Assembly (NCBI GenBank): GCA_016699615.1
Contig: CP064984.1
Coordinates: 1,612,001-1,676,000 of the forward strand
Direction: 5' to 3'
From: Sphingobacteriales bacterium
GTDB taxonomy: Bacteria; Bacteroidota; Bacteroidia; Chitinophagales; JADIYW01
Length of the DNA stretch: 64,000 nt
Below are positions 8,500-18,874 of the stretch, piece by piece. Numbering within the stretch: position 1 is the first letter of the stretch; every line of letters begins with the position of its first letter. Below the pieces are notes generated by a model, which worked only from the letters and a program-made list of their open reading frames with translations, was not told where the DNA came from and searched no databases. Position numbers and translations under genes: made by a program.

Positions 8500-9425
8500 T
8501 TACTTACTACTTACAATATATACATGCACAATAGCTAGTTCTTCTTTGGTATAGTTGGAGAATTTCTGATTTAGTTTAAGACCATTGAGCAATGTTGCAT
8601 CATAATCCCAAATTTTTGTATCTATAATAGAAATATTATTCTGATGGTACATTTTTAAATATTCTTTGTATCTCAATCTACTTTGTGGTAATATTTCATT
8701 GTCTATAGCATGCCAAAACTTATCGCTAAATTTTAAGAAATTATATACATTGATATTTTTATCAAAATGTGCGAAATGGTCAGTCATATCAATAAAGTGT
8801 GACATGATTCCTTTTGGTTTCAATATTCGTTGAAACTCTACCAATATTGGCTCTAAAATTTCTGGATAGATATGTTCAAATGTATTGTTTGATGTAATGA
8901 AATCAAATGTATCATTGGCATATTGTGTTTTTCTTGCATCAGCAATATATATTTGTGTTTTAAATGCTTGCAATGCATCTGCTGTAGATGAAAAATGATT
9001 AATTTTTTCTTTAATATCCAACAAATGCTGCCATCTACTTTCATCTATGTGAAGAAATTTTTCTGGATATTTATTTCTATGTTGAATAAAAAAATCTAAG
9101 CATTCAGCTATTCTATCCAATGTCATAAAATTTACAACATCAATGGATACAATATCGTTGGCACCATGCAAAAAATAGAATATTGGAACAATAGGAAATT
9201 GACCTGTGCCCAATTCCATTATTTTTATTTCAGAAAGTTGTTTGTCATTATGTTTTTTGAAATATTGTAAGTGATCTGTGGCATGCAAAATTTTATTGCT
9301 AAATTTTTCATCATTGAGTTTGTCTTTTCCTGTAATGTATTTTGAAAAACTCTATTGATTTTTTCAGGATTTTTAGACATAGAAAAACTACGTTGCAATA
9401 ATGCTTTAACCAACCATTTTCCCAT
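8500..9425 (-). pseudogene. Class I SAM-dependent methyltransferase, frameshifted
   Basis: The C-terminal frame (9288 down) holds the Rossmann core: KIMELGTGQFPIVPIF (motif I), VSIDVVNF, a DARKTQY stretch, FDFITSNNTFEHI (motif IV-like), then ILKPKGIMSHFIDMTDH. The N-terminal frame (9425 down) encodes MGKWLVKALLQRSF and breaks near 9345-9349. Adding one base to the AAAAA run there joins it through SKYITGKDKLNDEKFSNKIL to the core, giving ~308 residues. The substrate is unknown; the DMTDH stretch with aromatic neighbours recalls methyltransferases of sugar or lipid clusters. It starts two bases after the secreted protein upstream, indicating one transcript. Confidence 0.75.
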
Positions 9426-9427
9426 AT

Positions 9428-9877
9428 TTATTTTTTATAGACGATTAACAATGATGCATCTGTGCTACATTTTGTTTGATACATACCTTTGAATAAGTAT
9501 TGTTTTAAGGATTTGCTTCTATATATTCCACCTTGAAAAATACCTAGGCACCATTTCATTTTTTCAGGTAATATATCTTGATATATGTATGATTCTGCTA
9601 CAATATTGATACTATATGTCTTATTATCATAGCTACCTGTTACATTTGATTTGCTTGTGTATGTTTTACCATTCTGATGTGTAAATCTTATTTCAATTGT
9701 TCCTGCTAGTTTATTATCTGTGGCTGAACTTATATTAATAGTACATGGTAGATAAGTTGCATTATCTGGCTGTGCATAATTTTGAACAATATAACCATTC
9801 CAATCTCCAATTAAAATAGGATTTGCAAGGATTAATTTACTAAGAAAAAGTAATGTAAATAGAAATACAATTCTCAC
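9428..9877 (-). CDS. Small secreted protein of unknown function
   Basis: 149 residues with a signal peptide (MRIVFLFTLLFLSKLILANP, cleavage near Ala 18) and no lipobox. The mature part begins LIGDWNGYIVQNY and is beta-rich, with lipocalin-like features: GTIEIRFTHQNGKTYTSKSN, then GSYDNKTYSI. Three cysteines (PCTI, WCLG, KCST) lie in the exported part. I do not recognise a named family. Its stop is two bases before the methyltransferase start, so the pair probably share a transcript. Confidence 0.6.
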   Translation of the reverse strand: MRIVFLFTLLFLSKLILANPILIGDWNGYIVQNYAQPDNATYLPCTINISSATDNKLAGTIEIRFTHQNGKTYTSKSNVTGSYDNKTYSINIVAESYIYQDILPEKMKWCLGIFQGGIYRSKSLKQYLFKGMYQTKCSTDASLLIVYKK

Positions 9878-10069
9878 TCTATAAAAATAAGCAGATAAAA
9901 TGTAATAAAAAACACAAATGCTTATATAAAATTGTGTTCTCTTAACAATATTTATAATTTTCTTTGACTATATCTCTAACAAATAGATATGAAATATTTT
10001 GAATTCTATTTAATATACCATATAGTTTCAAAATATTAATACACAACTTCTGATGTTGGAAAGTATTAA

Positions 10070-10440
10070 TTATGATTTTAAAATACTTAATTCTTTTTTT
10101 AATCTTTCATTCTCTATTTCTATCAATTTAATATATTTTTCTTTATAGTCATCTGGATGTATATGCAAATTTTCAGTGTTCTTATGACAGTTATTTTGTA
10201 CTAAATTATTATTGTTAAAGTTAAATATTTGTGATACATCAAACTGTAGAATCTGAGAAATATCAATTTCTAATATTTGTGCTATCTCATTAATTCTTGT
10301 GATTGTTAAATCAATCTCTCCTCTCTCTATCTTTGAATAATTACTAAGATCATTTTAAGTTTAGATGACATATATTCTCTTGTAATATCTTTCAGTTCTC
10401 TAAACTTCTTGATTGTGTTTCCAATTTCTTGTATTGTCAT
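10070..10440 (-). pseudogene. XRE-type helix-turn-helix regulator, frameshifted
   Basis: Reading from 10440: MTIQEIGNTIKKFRELKDIT, then REYMSSKLK, where the frame stops. The sense continues in the next frame as NDLSNYSKIERGEIDLT, then ITRINEIAQILEIDISQIL, the typical XRE recognition helix and following helices. One added base in the TTTT run at 10353-10356 gives ~123 residues. A C-terminal tail ends in a short coiled-coil stretch (YIKLIEIENERLKKEL). It is divergent from the lipoprotein at 10554. Similar small XRE proteins are common in Bacteroidota; the target is unknown. Confidence 0.7.
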
Positions 10441-10553
10441 AATACATGCTTTTTTGTCATAAAAGCAGTAACATAGTTTTATTTATGCAAATAAAGTTAC
10501 AAATAGAAATACAATCAATGTGATTAATTTCTATTTTTACAAAAAATATATAC

Positions 10554-11230
10554 ACGAAAAAAATTATTATACCAGTTGTTATTTAATCCAATTCTTTGGA
10601 GGATGTAAAAAAGAAAATAAAATTGATTCAATTAATCAGATTGCTAAAGACTATAAATTAATATTTCACAATGTAGAGTCATTAGATGAGAAAAATTATA
10701 TCAGATTCAAAGATGCAGAAGAACTAAGAAACTTTCTAGAAATTATTTCCTCAACAGAAGAAATAGCATCGAATAATGTTAAAATAAAAGAATCCAATAT
10801 CTCTGCGCAAAATGGTAATATTAGAATTAATGACGATCCTTGCCATACTAATGGTTCTTTTTTAGTAAATATTTCCACTACCTTTTATAACAACATGCCT
10901 GTTATTCCACTTATACACCCTACCTTAAATGTTTACTTTCAATATAATTATTCAAATGGGAGCTCTAATGTTATTAACAACTCTGTCAATAGTACAGTTA
11001 CTGGAGGGTTATTTAACTATACAACTTGGGAACAAGGAACTGTTGCTTCAAGCAGCGGTGTAAATGGGAATAATATAAACATTATTATCCAAGGCACTCA
11101 GAATTATAATCTTTTCTTAGATGGTCTTGGTACAATATATACTGGAGATGCACTTATCAATATCAATTACAATCCATGTACAGGTGGTTCGAATGTTAGA
11201 GTTTATAGACAACATACAAGTGTTGATTAA
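10554..11230 (+). pseudogene. Lipoprotein of unknown function, damaged N-terminus
   Basis: The open frame (10520-11230 with GTG) has no sensible signal sequence. The next frame reads KKIIIPVVI and, with one added T in the TTT at 10582-10584, continues LIQFFGGCKKEN, a proper lipoprotein signal with lipobox FGGC. The codon before KKIII is ACG (10554-10556), one substitution from ATG. The gene is therefore either degraded or carries two sequence errors. The mature part is helical at first, then a Ser/Asn/Gly-rich beta region (NDDPCHTNGSFLVNIST, NPCTGGSNVRVYR) with paired cysteines. No family recognised. Confidence 0.5.
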
Positions 11231-11272
11231 TAATAAAATATATCTTATATTCACAATAAAATCATCGCAATT

Positions 11273-11425
11273 ATGTATATTTTTATTACAAAAGCAAGTA
11301 TTCTTGATATTTTTGGATTTATTTTTCCATTTTTTTATCTAATCCTAATTCTTGTGTTCATCTTTTTTGCAGTAAAACTATTTATTAGATTATATAAGTA
11401 TCTTGGAACAAGAATTAGACAATGA
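11273..11425 (+). CDS. Small single-span membrane protein (50 residues)
   Basis: ATG at 11273 to TGA at 11423-11425. The product starts MYIFITKASILDIFGF, has one long hydrophobic stretch (about residues 10-36), then a basic end (KLFIRLYKYLGTRIRQ), predicting an N-out/C-in anchor. It lies 42 bases after the damaged lipoprotein. No homologue is recalled; AT-rich DNA readily gives hydrophobic ORFs, so support is moderate. Confidence 0.4.
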   Translation: MYIFITKASILDIFGFIFPFFYLILILVFIFFAVKLFIRLYKYLGTRIRQ

Positions 11426-11430
11426 ATAAA

Positions 11431-12351
11431 TCATATATTCTTTAAGAATGCTTGAATATCTTTAAAACATTGCATGCCTTGTTCGTCAACTTTTGGTGTA
11501 TTAAAGAATGCATGTATCAATCCTTTGTAATCTTTGTATAATACTACATTGCCTGCTTGTTGTAATTTATCTGCATATGCTTTGCCTTCATCTTTCAATG
11601 GATCATACTCTGCTGTAATTACAAATGCTGGTGGCAAGTTCTTAAAATCTTCATTATATATTGGCGAGCATTCTGGCTTCAGTCTATCTTCTGGATTTGG
11701 CACATATTTTTTCTGAAACCAAAGAATTGCTTCTTTCGTCAATAGATAACCTTCTTTATATTTTTCTATTGATGCTGATTTAACTTTCCCATCTACCCAA
11801 GGATAGACTAATACTTGTGCTGCTAATTTAATTGTTGGATGTGTTTTAAAGTGATGTGCTACACAAGCAGAAATTGTTGCGCCAGCACTATCGCCAGAAA
11901 CAATTATCTTATTTGGGTCAATGCCTAATTTTTCTGCATGTTGGTGTACATATTCTACAATTTTATAACCATCTTCTTGTGCAGAAGGAAATGTATGCTC
12001 TGGTGCCAATCTATAATCAACAGAAATAACAGTACAATTATTCATACCACACAATCTTCTGGTTACATAGTCATGTGAATCTATATTGTAAAAAACATAA
12101 CCACCACCATGAAAATAAATAATTACTTTCAGATTTTTTTGCTCTGTGTTTTTGTATATCCGAACAGGAATGCCATCAAAAATTGTATTCTCAATATATT
12201 TGATTGGTGTTTTGCTATCGTATAGAAAACTTCCGAGCTTAGATAGGTTGATATTTTTCTTTCTTTCTTTGTTAATATCCAAGCCATCAACTTCTCTCAT
12301 TGGTTGTACATTATTGACAAACCAAAGCATTAATTTTAATTTCCAATTCAT
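11431..12351 (-). CDS. Alpha/beta hydrolase, hormone-sensitive-lipase-like esterase
   Basis: 306 residues, cytoplasmic. Seen: the oxyanion-hole motif HGGGYVFYNIDSHD (about residues 80-93), the nucleophile elbow GDSAGAT near 153-159, the acid in EYDPLKDEG near 249-257 and the catalytic His in GLIHAF near 278-283. This is the HSL/GDSAG carboxylesterase family, acting on short-chain esters or lactones; the natural substrate is unknown. A helical N-terminal cap precedes the core. It ends just past the convergent small membrane ORF and lies downstream of the mutase on the same strand (gap of 68 bases). Confidence 0.9.
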   Translation of the reverse strand: MNWKLKLMLWFVNNVQPMREVDGLDINKERKKNINLSKLGSFLYDSKTPIKYIENTIFDGIPVRIYKNTEQKNLKVIIYFHGGGYVFYNIDSHDYVTRRLCGMNNCTVISVDYRLAPEHTFPSAQEDGYKIVEYVHQHAEKLGIDPNKIIVSGDSAGATISACVAHHFKTHPTIKLAAQVLVYPWVDGKVKSASIEKYKEGYLLTKEAILWFQKKYVPNPEDRLKPECSPIYNEDFKNLPPAFVITAEYDPLKDEGKAYADKLQQAGNVVLYKDYKGLIHAFFNTPKVDEQGMQCFKDIQAFLKNI

Positions 12352-12419
12352 TATATTAAAACTAATTAAAAAATCTAATGATTTAGCACATAGTTATTAA
12401 TAATTAACGAATGATAATT

Positions 12420-14470
12420 TTATATTTTCAGTAAAATATCAATTGCAGCCTTTGCAATTACAGTGCCTGGCCCAAATACGCCAATTACACCAGCGTTGTA
12501 TAGATAGTCGTAATCTTGTTTAGGTATTACGCCACCACAAACTACTTTTATATCACTTCTATTTATTTTTTTTAATGCTTCTATTAATTGTGGAATTAAA
12601 GTTTTGTGTCCTGCTGCTAATGACGATACACCAACTAAATGCACATCATTGTCTGCTGCTTGTTGTGCTACTTCTTCTGGTGTTTGGAATAATGGAGAAA
12701 TATCTACATCAAACCCAATATCTGCAAATGCTGTGGCAATAACTTTTGCGCCACGGTCATGTCCATCTTGTCCAATTTTTGCAATTAAAATTCGTGGTCT
12801 TCTGCCTTCTTTTTTTGCAAAACTATCGCAAGCACTAATTGCCTGTTCAAAATCTTTATTTTGTTTAGATTGATTTGCGTACACGCCACTTATTGTTTTT
12901 ATGGTTGCATTATATCTACCAAATACTTTTTCTAATGCTAAAGATATTTCGCCTAATGTTGCTCTTTGTCTTGCTGCATCTACAGCTAAAGTTAATAAAT
13001 TTTCAGTTCCATTTTTGCTGCAGCTGTAATTTTATCTAATGCTACTTGCACTGCATCATTATTTCTGCTTTGTTTTATGCTATTTAGTTTTTCTATCTGT
13101 TGATTTCTAACTTGCGTATTGTCAATCTCTAAAATTTCAAAATCTGTAGTATCATCCGTTTGAAAAATATTTACACCAACTATATATTCTTGCTCTGTAT
13201 CTATATTTGCTTGTTTTTTAGCTGCGGCTTCTTCTATTCTCATTTTCGGAATGCCCAATTCAATTGCTTTTGTCATGCCACCATAACTTTCAATTTCTTG
13301 AATCAACTGCCAAGCATTTTCTGCAATCTCTTTAGTTTTTTGCTCTATTAAAGTACTACCAGCAAATGGATCAACAGTATCGCAAATATGTGTTTCTTTT
13401 TGTAAATATAGTTGCGTGTTACGTGCAATTTTTGCTGAAAAATCTGTAGGTAATGCTATTGCTTCATCAAAAGAATTGGTATGTAAAGATTGTGTCCCGC
13501 CAAGTGTTGCTGCCATTGCTTCTATGCATGTACGCACAATATTATTGTATGGATCTTGTTCTGTTAAACTCCACCCTGATGTTTGACAATGTGTTCTTAG
13601 TGCTAATGATTTCTCTTTCTTTGGTTGGAATGATGCTACAATATTTGACCACAATAAACGTGCTGCTCTCATCTTTGCAATTTCATTGATAAAATCCATG
13701 CCTATTGCCCAAAAAAATGATAAGCGTGGTGCAAAATCATCAATAGACAATCCTGTTTCTACGCCAGTTCTTATATATTCTATTCCATTTGCTAATGTGT
13801 ATGCTAATTCTATTTCAGATGTTGCACCTGCTTCTTGCATATGATAACCTGAGATAGAAATAGAATTGAACTTAGGCATATTTTGGCTTGTGTACTTAAA
13901 TATATCTGCAATAATTCTGATAGAATCTTGTGGTGGATAAATGTAAGTATTGCGCACCATAAATTCTTTTAGAATATCATTTTGTATAGTGCCACTTAGT
14001 AAGTTTTGTGCTACGCCTTGTTCTTCTGCTGCTACAATATAAAATGCCAAAATTGGTAATACTGCGCCATTCATCGTCATTGATACTGAAATTTTATCTA
14101 ATGGAATTTCATGAAACAAGAGTTTCATATCTTCTACAGTATCAATAGCTACGCCTGCTTTGCCTACATCGCCTACTACACGAGCATGGTCTGAATCGTA
14201 ACCACGATGTGTGGCTAAATCAAAAGCTACAGAAAGTCCTTTTTGACCTTGTGCTAAATTTCTTTTGTAGAATTGATTTGATGCTTCAGCAGTTGAAAAC
14301 CCAGCATATTGTCTGATTGTCCATGGTTGAGAAACGTACATGGAAGAATATGGGCCACGCAAAAATGGTGCAATGCCTGCAACATATTTTTGGTGTGAAA
14401 ATATATTTTGTGCAACTTTATTCTGTTGCTGTATTATTTTATCGAATGGAATGTTTTTATTTAGACTCAT
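12420..14470 (-). pseudogene. Methylmalonyl-CoA mutase large subunit, frameshifted
   Basis: The B12 enzyme interconverting methylmalonyl-CoA and succinyl-CoA in propionate metabolism. The catalytic part is 14470 down to 12992: [48 protein letters not shown], a DTVDPFAGS region. The cobalamin-binding part is 12884 down to 12420 with [14 protein letters not shown] (the DxHxxG signature) and the GVSSLAAGH and GGVIP strands. Between them the frame breaks at the TTTTT run 13012-13016. One added base gives [20 protein letters not shown] and a ~683-residue protein, the normal large-subunit plan. The small subunit is not adjacent; Bacteroidota usually encode both together. Some large subunits act as homodimers. 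Confidence 0.88.
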
Positions 14471-14539
14471 AGTAACAATCGTTCTGCAATTTAAGCAAAA
14501 AGTTGTTTGAATTTTAGAAATATCATCTTAGAAGATAAA

Positions 14540-16362
14540 TTATTGTATCACAAATTTTTTGGTGTGCTGTTGGTTATCTATGCTAAGTTGTAAAAAATAT
14601 GTGCCAAAAGCAAAGTCTAATAAATCTATTTCAATATGTTTTTGTAATTGGTTTTCGATATTTTTTGTTTCTATCGTTTTTCCATTAATATCAATAATTG
14701 AATAAGAAATATTCTTTGAATTTTTTGGCAAGTTGAGTGCAACTTTTATTTTGTCTTTTGCTGGATTTGGGTATATCATCGTCATTACATCATCTAAAAA
14801 AGAATTGTAACCTGATATGCTTGTGATGGTGCTATCTGCACTTGTTTTTTGATATTTTAATGTGATGCATCCTAATGTTTGTAGAAATTCATCGTGTACG
14901 CACATTTTTAATGAATCTTTGTAAAATACTTCGACTGTGCCATAGGTATCGCTATAGTTTTTGTTTGCCACACCATTTCCGCCACCATTCCACAAAAAGT
15001 CTTTAGTTGTAAATGGTAGATTGACTAATTGTAGTAATGAATCTATTGCACCATGTAAATATCCTTCGTCGTTTGCTGACCAGCCACTTGAACTCAACTC
15101 TGGTAATCCAGCATTTCTTCCATCATCAATCATTGAGCTATGTGTATCACCAGAAATTACGATAGTATTTTTAATATTATTTTGTTTTATATGATTTAAT
15201 AAATCATTCTGGTCTTTTGGATAACCTGGCCACATATATGCAATTGTGGTGGCGTATTCTACTAAACTTCTATCTATCAATTGTCCTATTAATACAATAT
15301 CCATTAGGTTTCCAAATGTTTTGTTGAACACAACTGAGCTGCCTATAATTTTCCAAGCTGCGTCAGAATTTTTTAATGCATCTAAAAGCCAATCTTTTTG
15401 TGTTTGTCCTAATGTACTATGATTTGCTGGTACTTTGTAATCGTAGGTATTTAATAATTGATTGTACTTAAATGGTGCGTGTATTGCATCTTTTGAGTTT
15501 CTTGTATCTGTTATAAAAAATTCTAAATGTCCTAATTTGAATTGATGGTGAATTCCTGTTTGGTCTATTTGTGGGTAGCTTGGAAAAAATTTGAAATAAT
15601 TTTTTATCGCAGAATCTCTTAAGCCAATTGGTAATGGTGCATCTGCTAAAACATATTTTGTGTCGCCATTTGGTAATGTTTGTGGTGTGATGGTTGGAAA
15701 TGTCCAGCCAGCAGTTCCGTTTTGTGAGAAATCATCATCATAGATATAATCAATTGGGAAATTTGGCATTAGGTAAGTTGCCATATTATAGTCTTTATAT
15801 CTTAGTGCAAAAGACTCTGCTGCTAAGTTTTCTTGTAGTAAATGATATGCGCCAAATGCAGTTGGTGGATAGTTCCAATCGCCAAGATGAATAACAATGT
15901 TTAAGTCATAATCTACCATGTGTTGAAACATAGCATCGTTTTTATAATTTATATTATAACCTTGTCCTCCACCAAATTCGTTACTGTAATTGCAAGAACC
16001 TACTACGATTTTGTAATGCCCAACTTCTCCATTTTTGGAAATGTTCTAAATCTATATATTTCATTATTGTCAATATTATTGATGATTACTTTGTAATAAT
16101 ATCTTGTGAGTGCTGTAAGGTTATAGAGTTCTGCCATCTGAAAATTATAGCTTTCTGTTGTCGTGCTAAATTGTTTTTCCATTGCATTGCTAAACAGTGA
16201 ATCTGTGCTGTATTTTAGAATAACATTTGCTGATGCTGTGGTTCTAATAAATATTTTTGCGCTGTTTTCTGTAACGCCACCAACTATTGGCTTATTAAAC
16301 AACTGTTGTGCATTAGAATAAAAAACAACAAATAATAAAAATAAACAGTTAAAATATTTCAT
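14540..16362 (-). pseudogene. PhoD-like secreted phosphodiesterase with T9SS sorting domain, frameshifted
   Basis: The N-terminal piece (16362 to 16003) has a signal peptide ending YSNAQ and a fibronectin-like PhoD N-domain (GGVTENSAKIFIRT onward). The main piece (15931 to 14540) has HLGDWNYPP, SVVFNKTFGN, VISGDTHSS and NEFGGGQ-type metallophosphatase motifs, ending in a T9SS type A sorting domain (IYPNPAKDKIKV to KKFVIQ). One added base in the TTTTT run at 16032-16036 joins them via KNGEVGHYKIVVGSCNY to ~607 residues. It would act on phosphate esters at the cell surface or outside. The His/Asp metal ligands of the core are present. Confidence 0.82.
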
Positions 16363-16399
16363 AAATAATTGAATTCCTTAAAGATAAGGAATAAAACTA

Positions 16400-17131
16400 T
16401 TATCTAAATAGAATATTGTATAATGTAATTATTCCTGTGAGAAAAATAAATATTAATACTGCATTTTTGAATTGTAGTTCGGACATTTTACTTAAAATTA
16501 TTTTGCCAATATAACTACCTAATATGCTTATCAATAAAAGTATAGGTATTAAATATAGGTATTTTATATTTACATATCCATTATAATAATACACAACTGC
16601 TCTTGATGCATCTATTGCTAAATCTATTACTGCTGATGTAGCTATGAATACTTGCATTTTCATGTTGTATGATGATAGAACTGCGCCGCGAATAGCACCT
16701 CCAGTTCCTAATAAACCTGCGAACAAACCAGATAGTGCTCCACCAAACATGGTGTTCCATTTTGTAGTTTTTATTGTTTTATTTCTGAAAATAAATAATA
16801 GTATACTAATTCCAATTAAAAATATTGATAGTGCAATTTTGAGATAGATAGGTTGTATAAATTTGCTACAATATGAACCAAGAATTACAAATAACACAGA
16901 TGGAATTCCAAGATAGATGATTACTTTTTTATCGAAGCCATGCCTGAATAATGCTATTTTACTAAGATTACTCATTACATGAAAAACTGCTGTAATGCCT
17001 AATACTGTTTGAAAGTCTAAAAAATACGAAGCAATTGGAACAAAAAATAATGATGAGCCAAAACCACCTATTGTTCCTAAAATTTCTGCTATTAGTGCTA
17101 AAAATATAAACAACCACAAATCATCTATCAT
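16400..17131 (-). CDS. TauE/SafE family (sulfite exporter-like) membrane protein
   Basis: 243 residues, about eight membrane segments in two similar halves, the plan of COG0730. Seen: the N-terminal GGFGSSLFFVPIASYFLDFQ block (about 23-42) and its repeat GLLGTGGAIRGAVLSSYN (about 139-156), the paired Gly-rich motifs of the family. Members export sulfite, sulfoacetate or other organosulfur anions; the substrate here is not readable. It starts 72 bases after the ferredoxin, same strand. Confidence 0.85.
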   Translation of the reverse strand: MIDDLWLFIFLALIAEILGTIGGFGSSLFFVPIASYFLDFQTVLGITAVFHVMSNLSKIALFRHGFDKKVIIYLGIPSVLFVILGSYCSKFIQPIYLKIALSIFLIGISILLFIFRNKTIKTTKWNTMFGGALSGLFAGLLGTGGAIRGAVLSSYNMKMQVFIATSAVIDLAIDASRAVVYYYNGYVNIKYLYLIPILLLISILGSYIGKIILSKMSELQFKNAVLIFIFLTGIITLYNILFR

Positions 17132-17203
17132 ACAACATATTGTCCAATAAAGTTAATATCTAAAACTTAGATAATTATCAATAAGTGAAAATTCTTTATT
17201 TGA

Positions 17204-17428
17204 TTATTCTATTACCTGAATAATATTTACTGGACATGCTTTGGCTGCTAATTGGTTGCTTTCTAGTTCGTCTTCACGTACTTTTATGCTCCAAAATCCT
17301 TTTTTGTCTTTAGCTTCCAACAAAACACTTTTGCCATCTTTTTTGCTCATGCGCCAACGTTGTGGTGCCAACTCAACACAATAATTGCAACCAATACATT
17401 TTGCTCTTTGCTGAATTATTGTAATCAT
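17204..17428 (-). CDS. [4Fe-4S] ferredoxin
   Basis: 74 residues with Cys 11, 14 and 17 (KCIGCNYCVELAP) and Cys 65 followed by Pro (AKACPVNI), the four ligands of one [4Fe-4S] cluster. It starts within the stop region of the U32 gene (4-base overlap), so the two are made together. The pairing suggests the ferredoxin feeds electrons to, or shares an Fe-S role with, the U32 protein (inference). The same pair is, from general knowledge, frequent in Bacteroidota. Confidence 0.85.
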   Translation of the reverse strand: MITIIQQRAKCIGCNYCVELAPQRWRMSKKDGKSVLLEAKDKKGFWSIKVREDELESNQLAAKACPVNIIQVIE

Positions 17429-18669
17429 ACTAAAGCTGCATCCACAATTTTATATAATTTATCACTAGTTCTTATTGGAGTTTCTAGTTTAAATGCACAG
17501 GCATCTCCTTTTTTTACTGTTTCTGTTTTTCCAATTTGGTTGTGTAGTTCAGTAATGGTAGTTTCTACTGCGCCTGTAGTTGGTCCAGTAATTAATACTT
17601 TATCACCAACGTTCAACTCGTATGCTTCCATTTTAAATTCTGCTACTTGTATTTTATCAAAATAATGAACACCTTTTCCTAAGTATATTTTTTTTGTTGT
17701 AGCTTTTGAACCAGCACCATCATTCCATTCACCTAATTTTTGTCCTAAATAATATCCGCTCCAAAATCCACGATTGTACACACTTTTAAGACGTTCCATC
17801 CAATCTGCAACTTTTGCTTTATTGTATGTGCCATTTTGATAACTATCAATAGCTTCTCTATAACATTCTACTGTTGTCTTTACATAATCTGCACCTTTTC
17901 CTCTGCCTTCAATTTTTAATACTTTTACGCCTGCATCTAATACTTGATCTAAAAAATCTATTGTACATAAATCTTGTGCAGACATAATATACTCATTGTC
18001 GATTGCTAATTCATGTCCATCTTCATTATCAATTACTGTATAGGTTCTTCTACAATTTTGCACACATGCGCCTCTATTTGCTGATGCATTTGCTGTATGT
18101 AGACTTAAATAACATTTGCCTGAAACAGCCATACACAAAGCACCATGTCCAAATATTTCTATTTCTATTAATCTTCCACTTGGTCCTTTTACTTGTTCTT
18201 TTTCAATTAAATCCGTAATCTTTTTTACTTGCAATAGACTTAATTCTCTAGAAAGAACAACTGTATCTGCAAATAATGCATAAAACTTTACGGTATCAAT
18301 ATTTGTGATATTTACCTGCGTAGAAATATGTACTTCAAAGTTTATACTTCTTGCATATGCTATTACTGCTTGGTCTGCAGCAATTACTGCTGTAATTCCT
18401 GCATTTTTTGCTGCATCTAACACTGTGCGAATTGCAGATAAGTCGTGGTCATAAACAATTGTATTTAGCGTCAGGTAGCTTCGTACCTTGTTTTCACTAC
18501 ATATTTGAGCAATTTTTGGAAGGTCTTCTAGTGTAAAGTTCATGGTAGCTCGTGCTCGCATATTAAATTGCTCAACACCAAAGTACACAGAATCGCATTT
18601 TGCATGGATGGCAGCCATCAATGCCTCATAGCTTCCAGCTGGAGCCATTAGTTCAATTTTCTTTCCCAT
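17425..18669 (-). CDS. Peptidase U32 family protein (TrhP/RlhA-like)
   Basis: 414 residues from MGKKIELMAPAGSYEAL, chosen over an ATG eight codons upstream because this is the family's usual beginning. Seen: YFGVEQFNMRARA near residues 31-43, FGHGALCMAVSGKCYLSLHT and NRGACVQNCRRTY in the middle, and LKIEGRGKGADYVKTTVECYREA. The cysteines in GALC, GKC, GAC and QNC fit the Fe-S-binding U32 proteins TrhP and RlhA, which hydroxylate tRNA U34 and 23S rRNA C2501; others in the family were called peptidases. The coupled ferredoxin supports an RNA-hydroxylase role. Which RNA is modified cannot be told. Confidence 0.85.
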   Translation of the reverse strand: MGKKIELMAPAGSYEALMAAIHAKCDSVYFGVEQFNMRARATMNFTLEDLPKIAQICSENKVRSYLTLNTIVYDHDLSAIRTVLDAAKNAGITAVIAADQAVIAYARSINFEVHISTQVNITNIDTVKFYALFADTVVLSRELSLLQVKKITDLIEKEQVKGPSGRLIEIEIFGHGALCMAVSGKCYLSLHTANASANRGACVQNCRRTYTVIDNEDGHELAIDNEYIMSAQDLCTIDFLDQVLDAGVKVLKIEGRGKGADYVKTTVECYREAIDSYQNGTYNKAKVADWMERLKSVYNRGFWSGYYLGQKLGEWNDGAGSKATTKKIYLGKGVHYFDKIQVAEFKMEAYELNVGDKVLITGPTTGAVETTITELHNQIGKTETVKKGDACAFKLETPIRTSDKLYKIVDAALV

Positions 18670-18700
18670 ATTTATAAACGCAGTCTTCAACACTGCCTTG

Positions 18701-18708
18701 CAAAATTA
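18701..18708 (-). promoter_or_regulatory. Possible -7 element of the U32-ferredoxin operon
   Basis: TAATTTTG on the minus strand, a match to TAnnTTTG, 32 bases upstream of the U32 start. A TTG lies 15 bases further upstream, a shorter spacer than usual. Support is modest. Confidence 0.3.
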
Positions 18709-18814
18709 ATCATTTTGATAAAACAATGCATGTTAATATTTAATTGATTATATATTAAGTGAATTCTGCTTACATGTATTTTCACTTTTTTTATGACTTA
18801 TTGTTAATGTAATA

Positions 18815-18857
18815 TTTGATTATTAACTAAGTCAATTATATATTTTTGCTATTTTTG
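18815..18857 (+). promoter_or_regulatory. Promoter candidate for the DUF5606 gene
   Basis: TTTG at 18815-18818, then TATTTTTG at 18841-18848 and again at 18850-18857. The first octamer has a 22-base spacer from TTTG, at the long edge of the Bacteroidota consensus. The start codon is at 18875. Confidence 0.35.
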
Positions 18858-18874
18858 CAAAAAAATATCTCACA

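Noticed and set aside
11121..11342. 73-codon plus-strand ORF
   Set aside because: Overlaps the end of the lipoprotein in another frame and is only a hydrophobic AT-rich artefact; the 11273 frame is the better small ORF.
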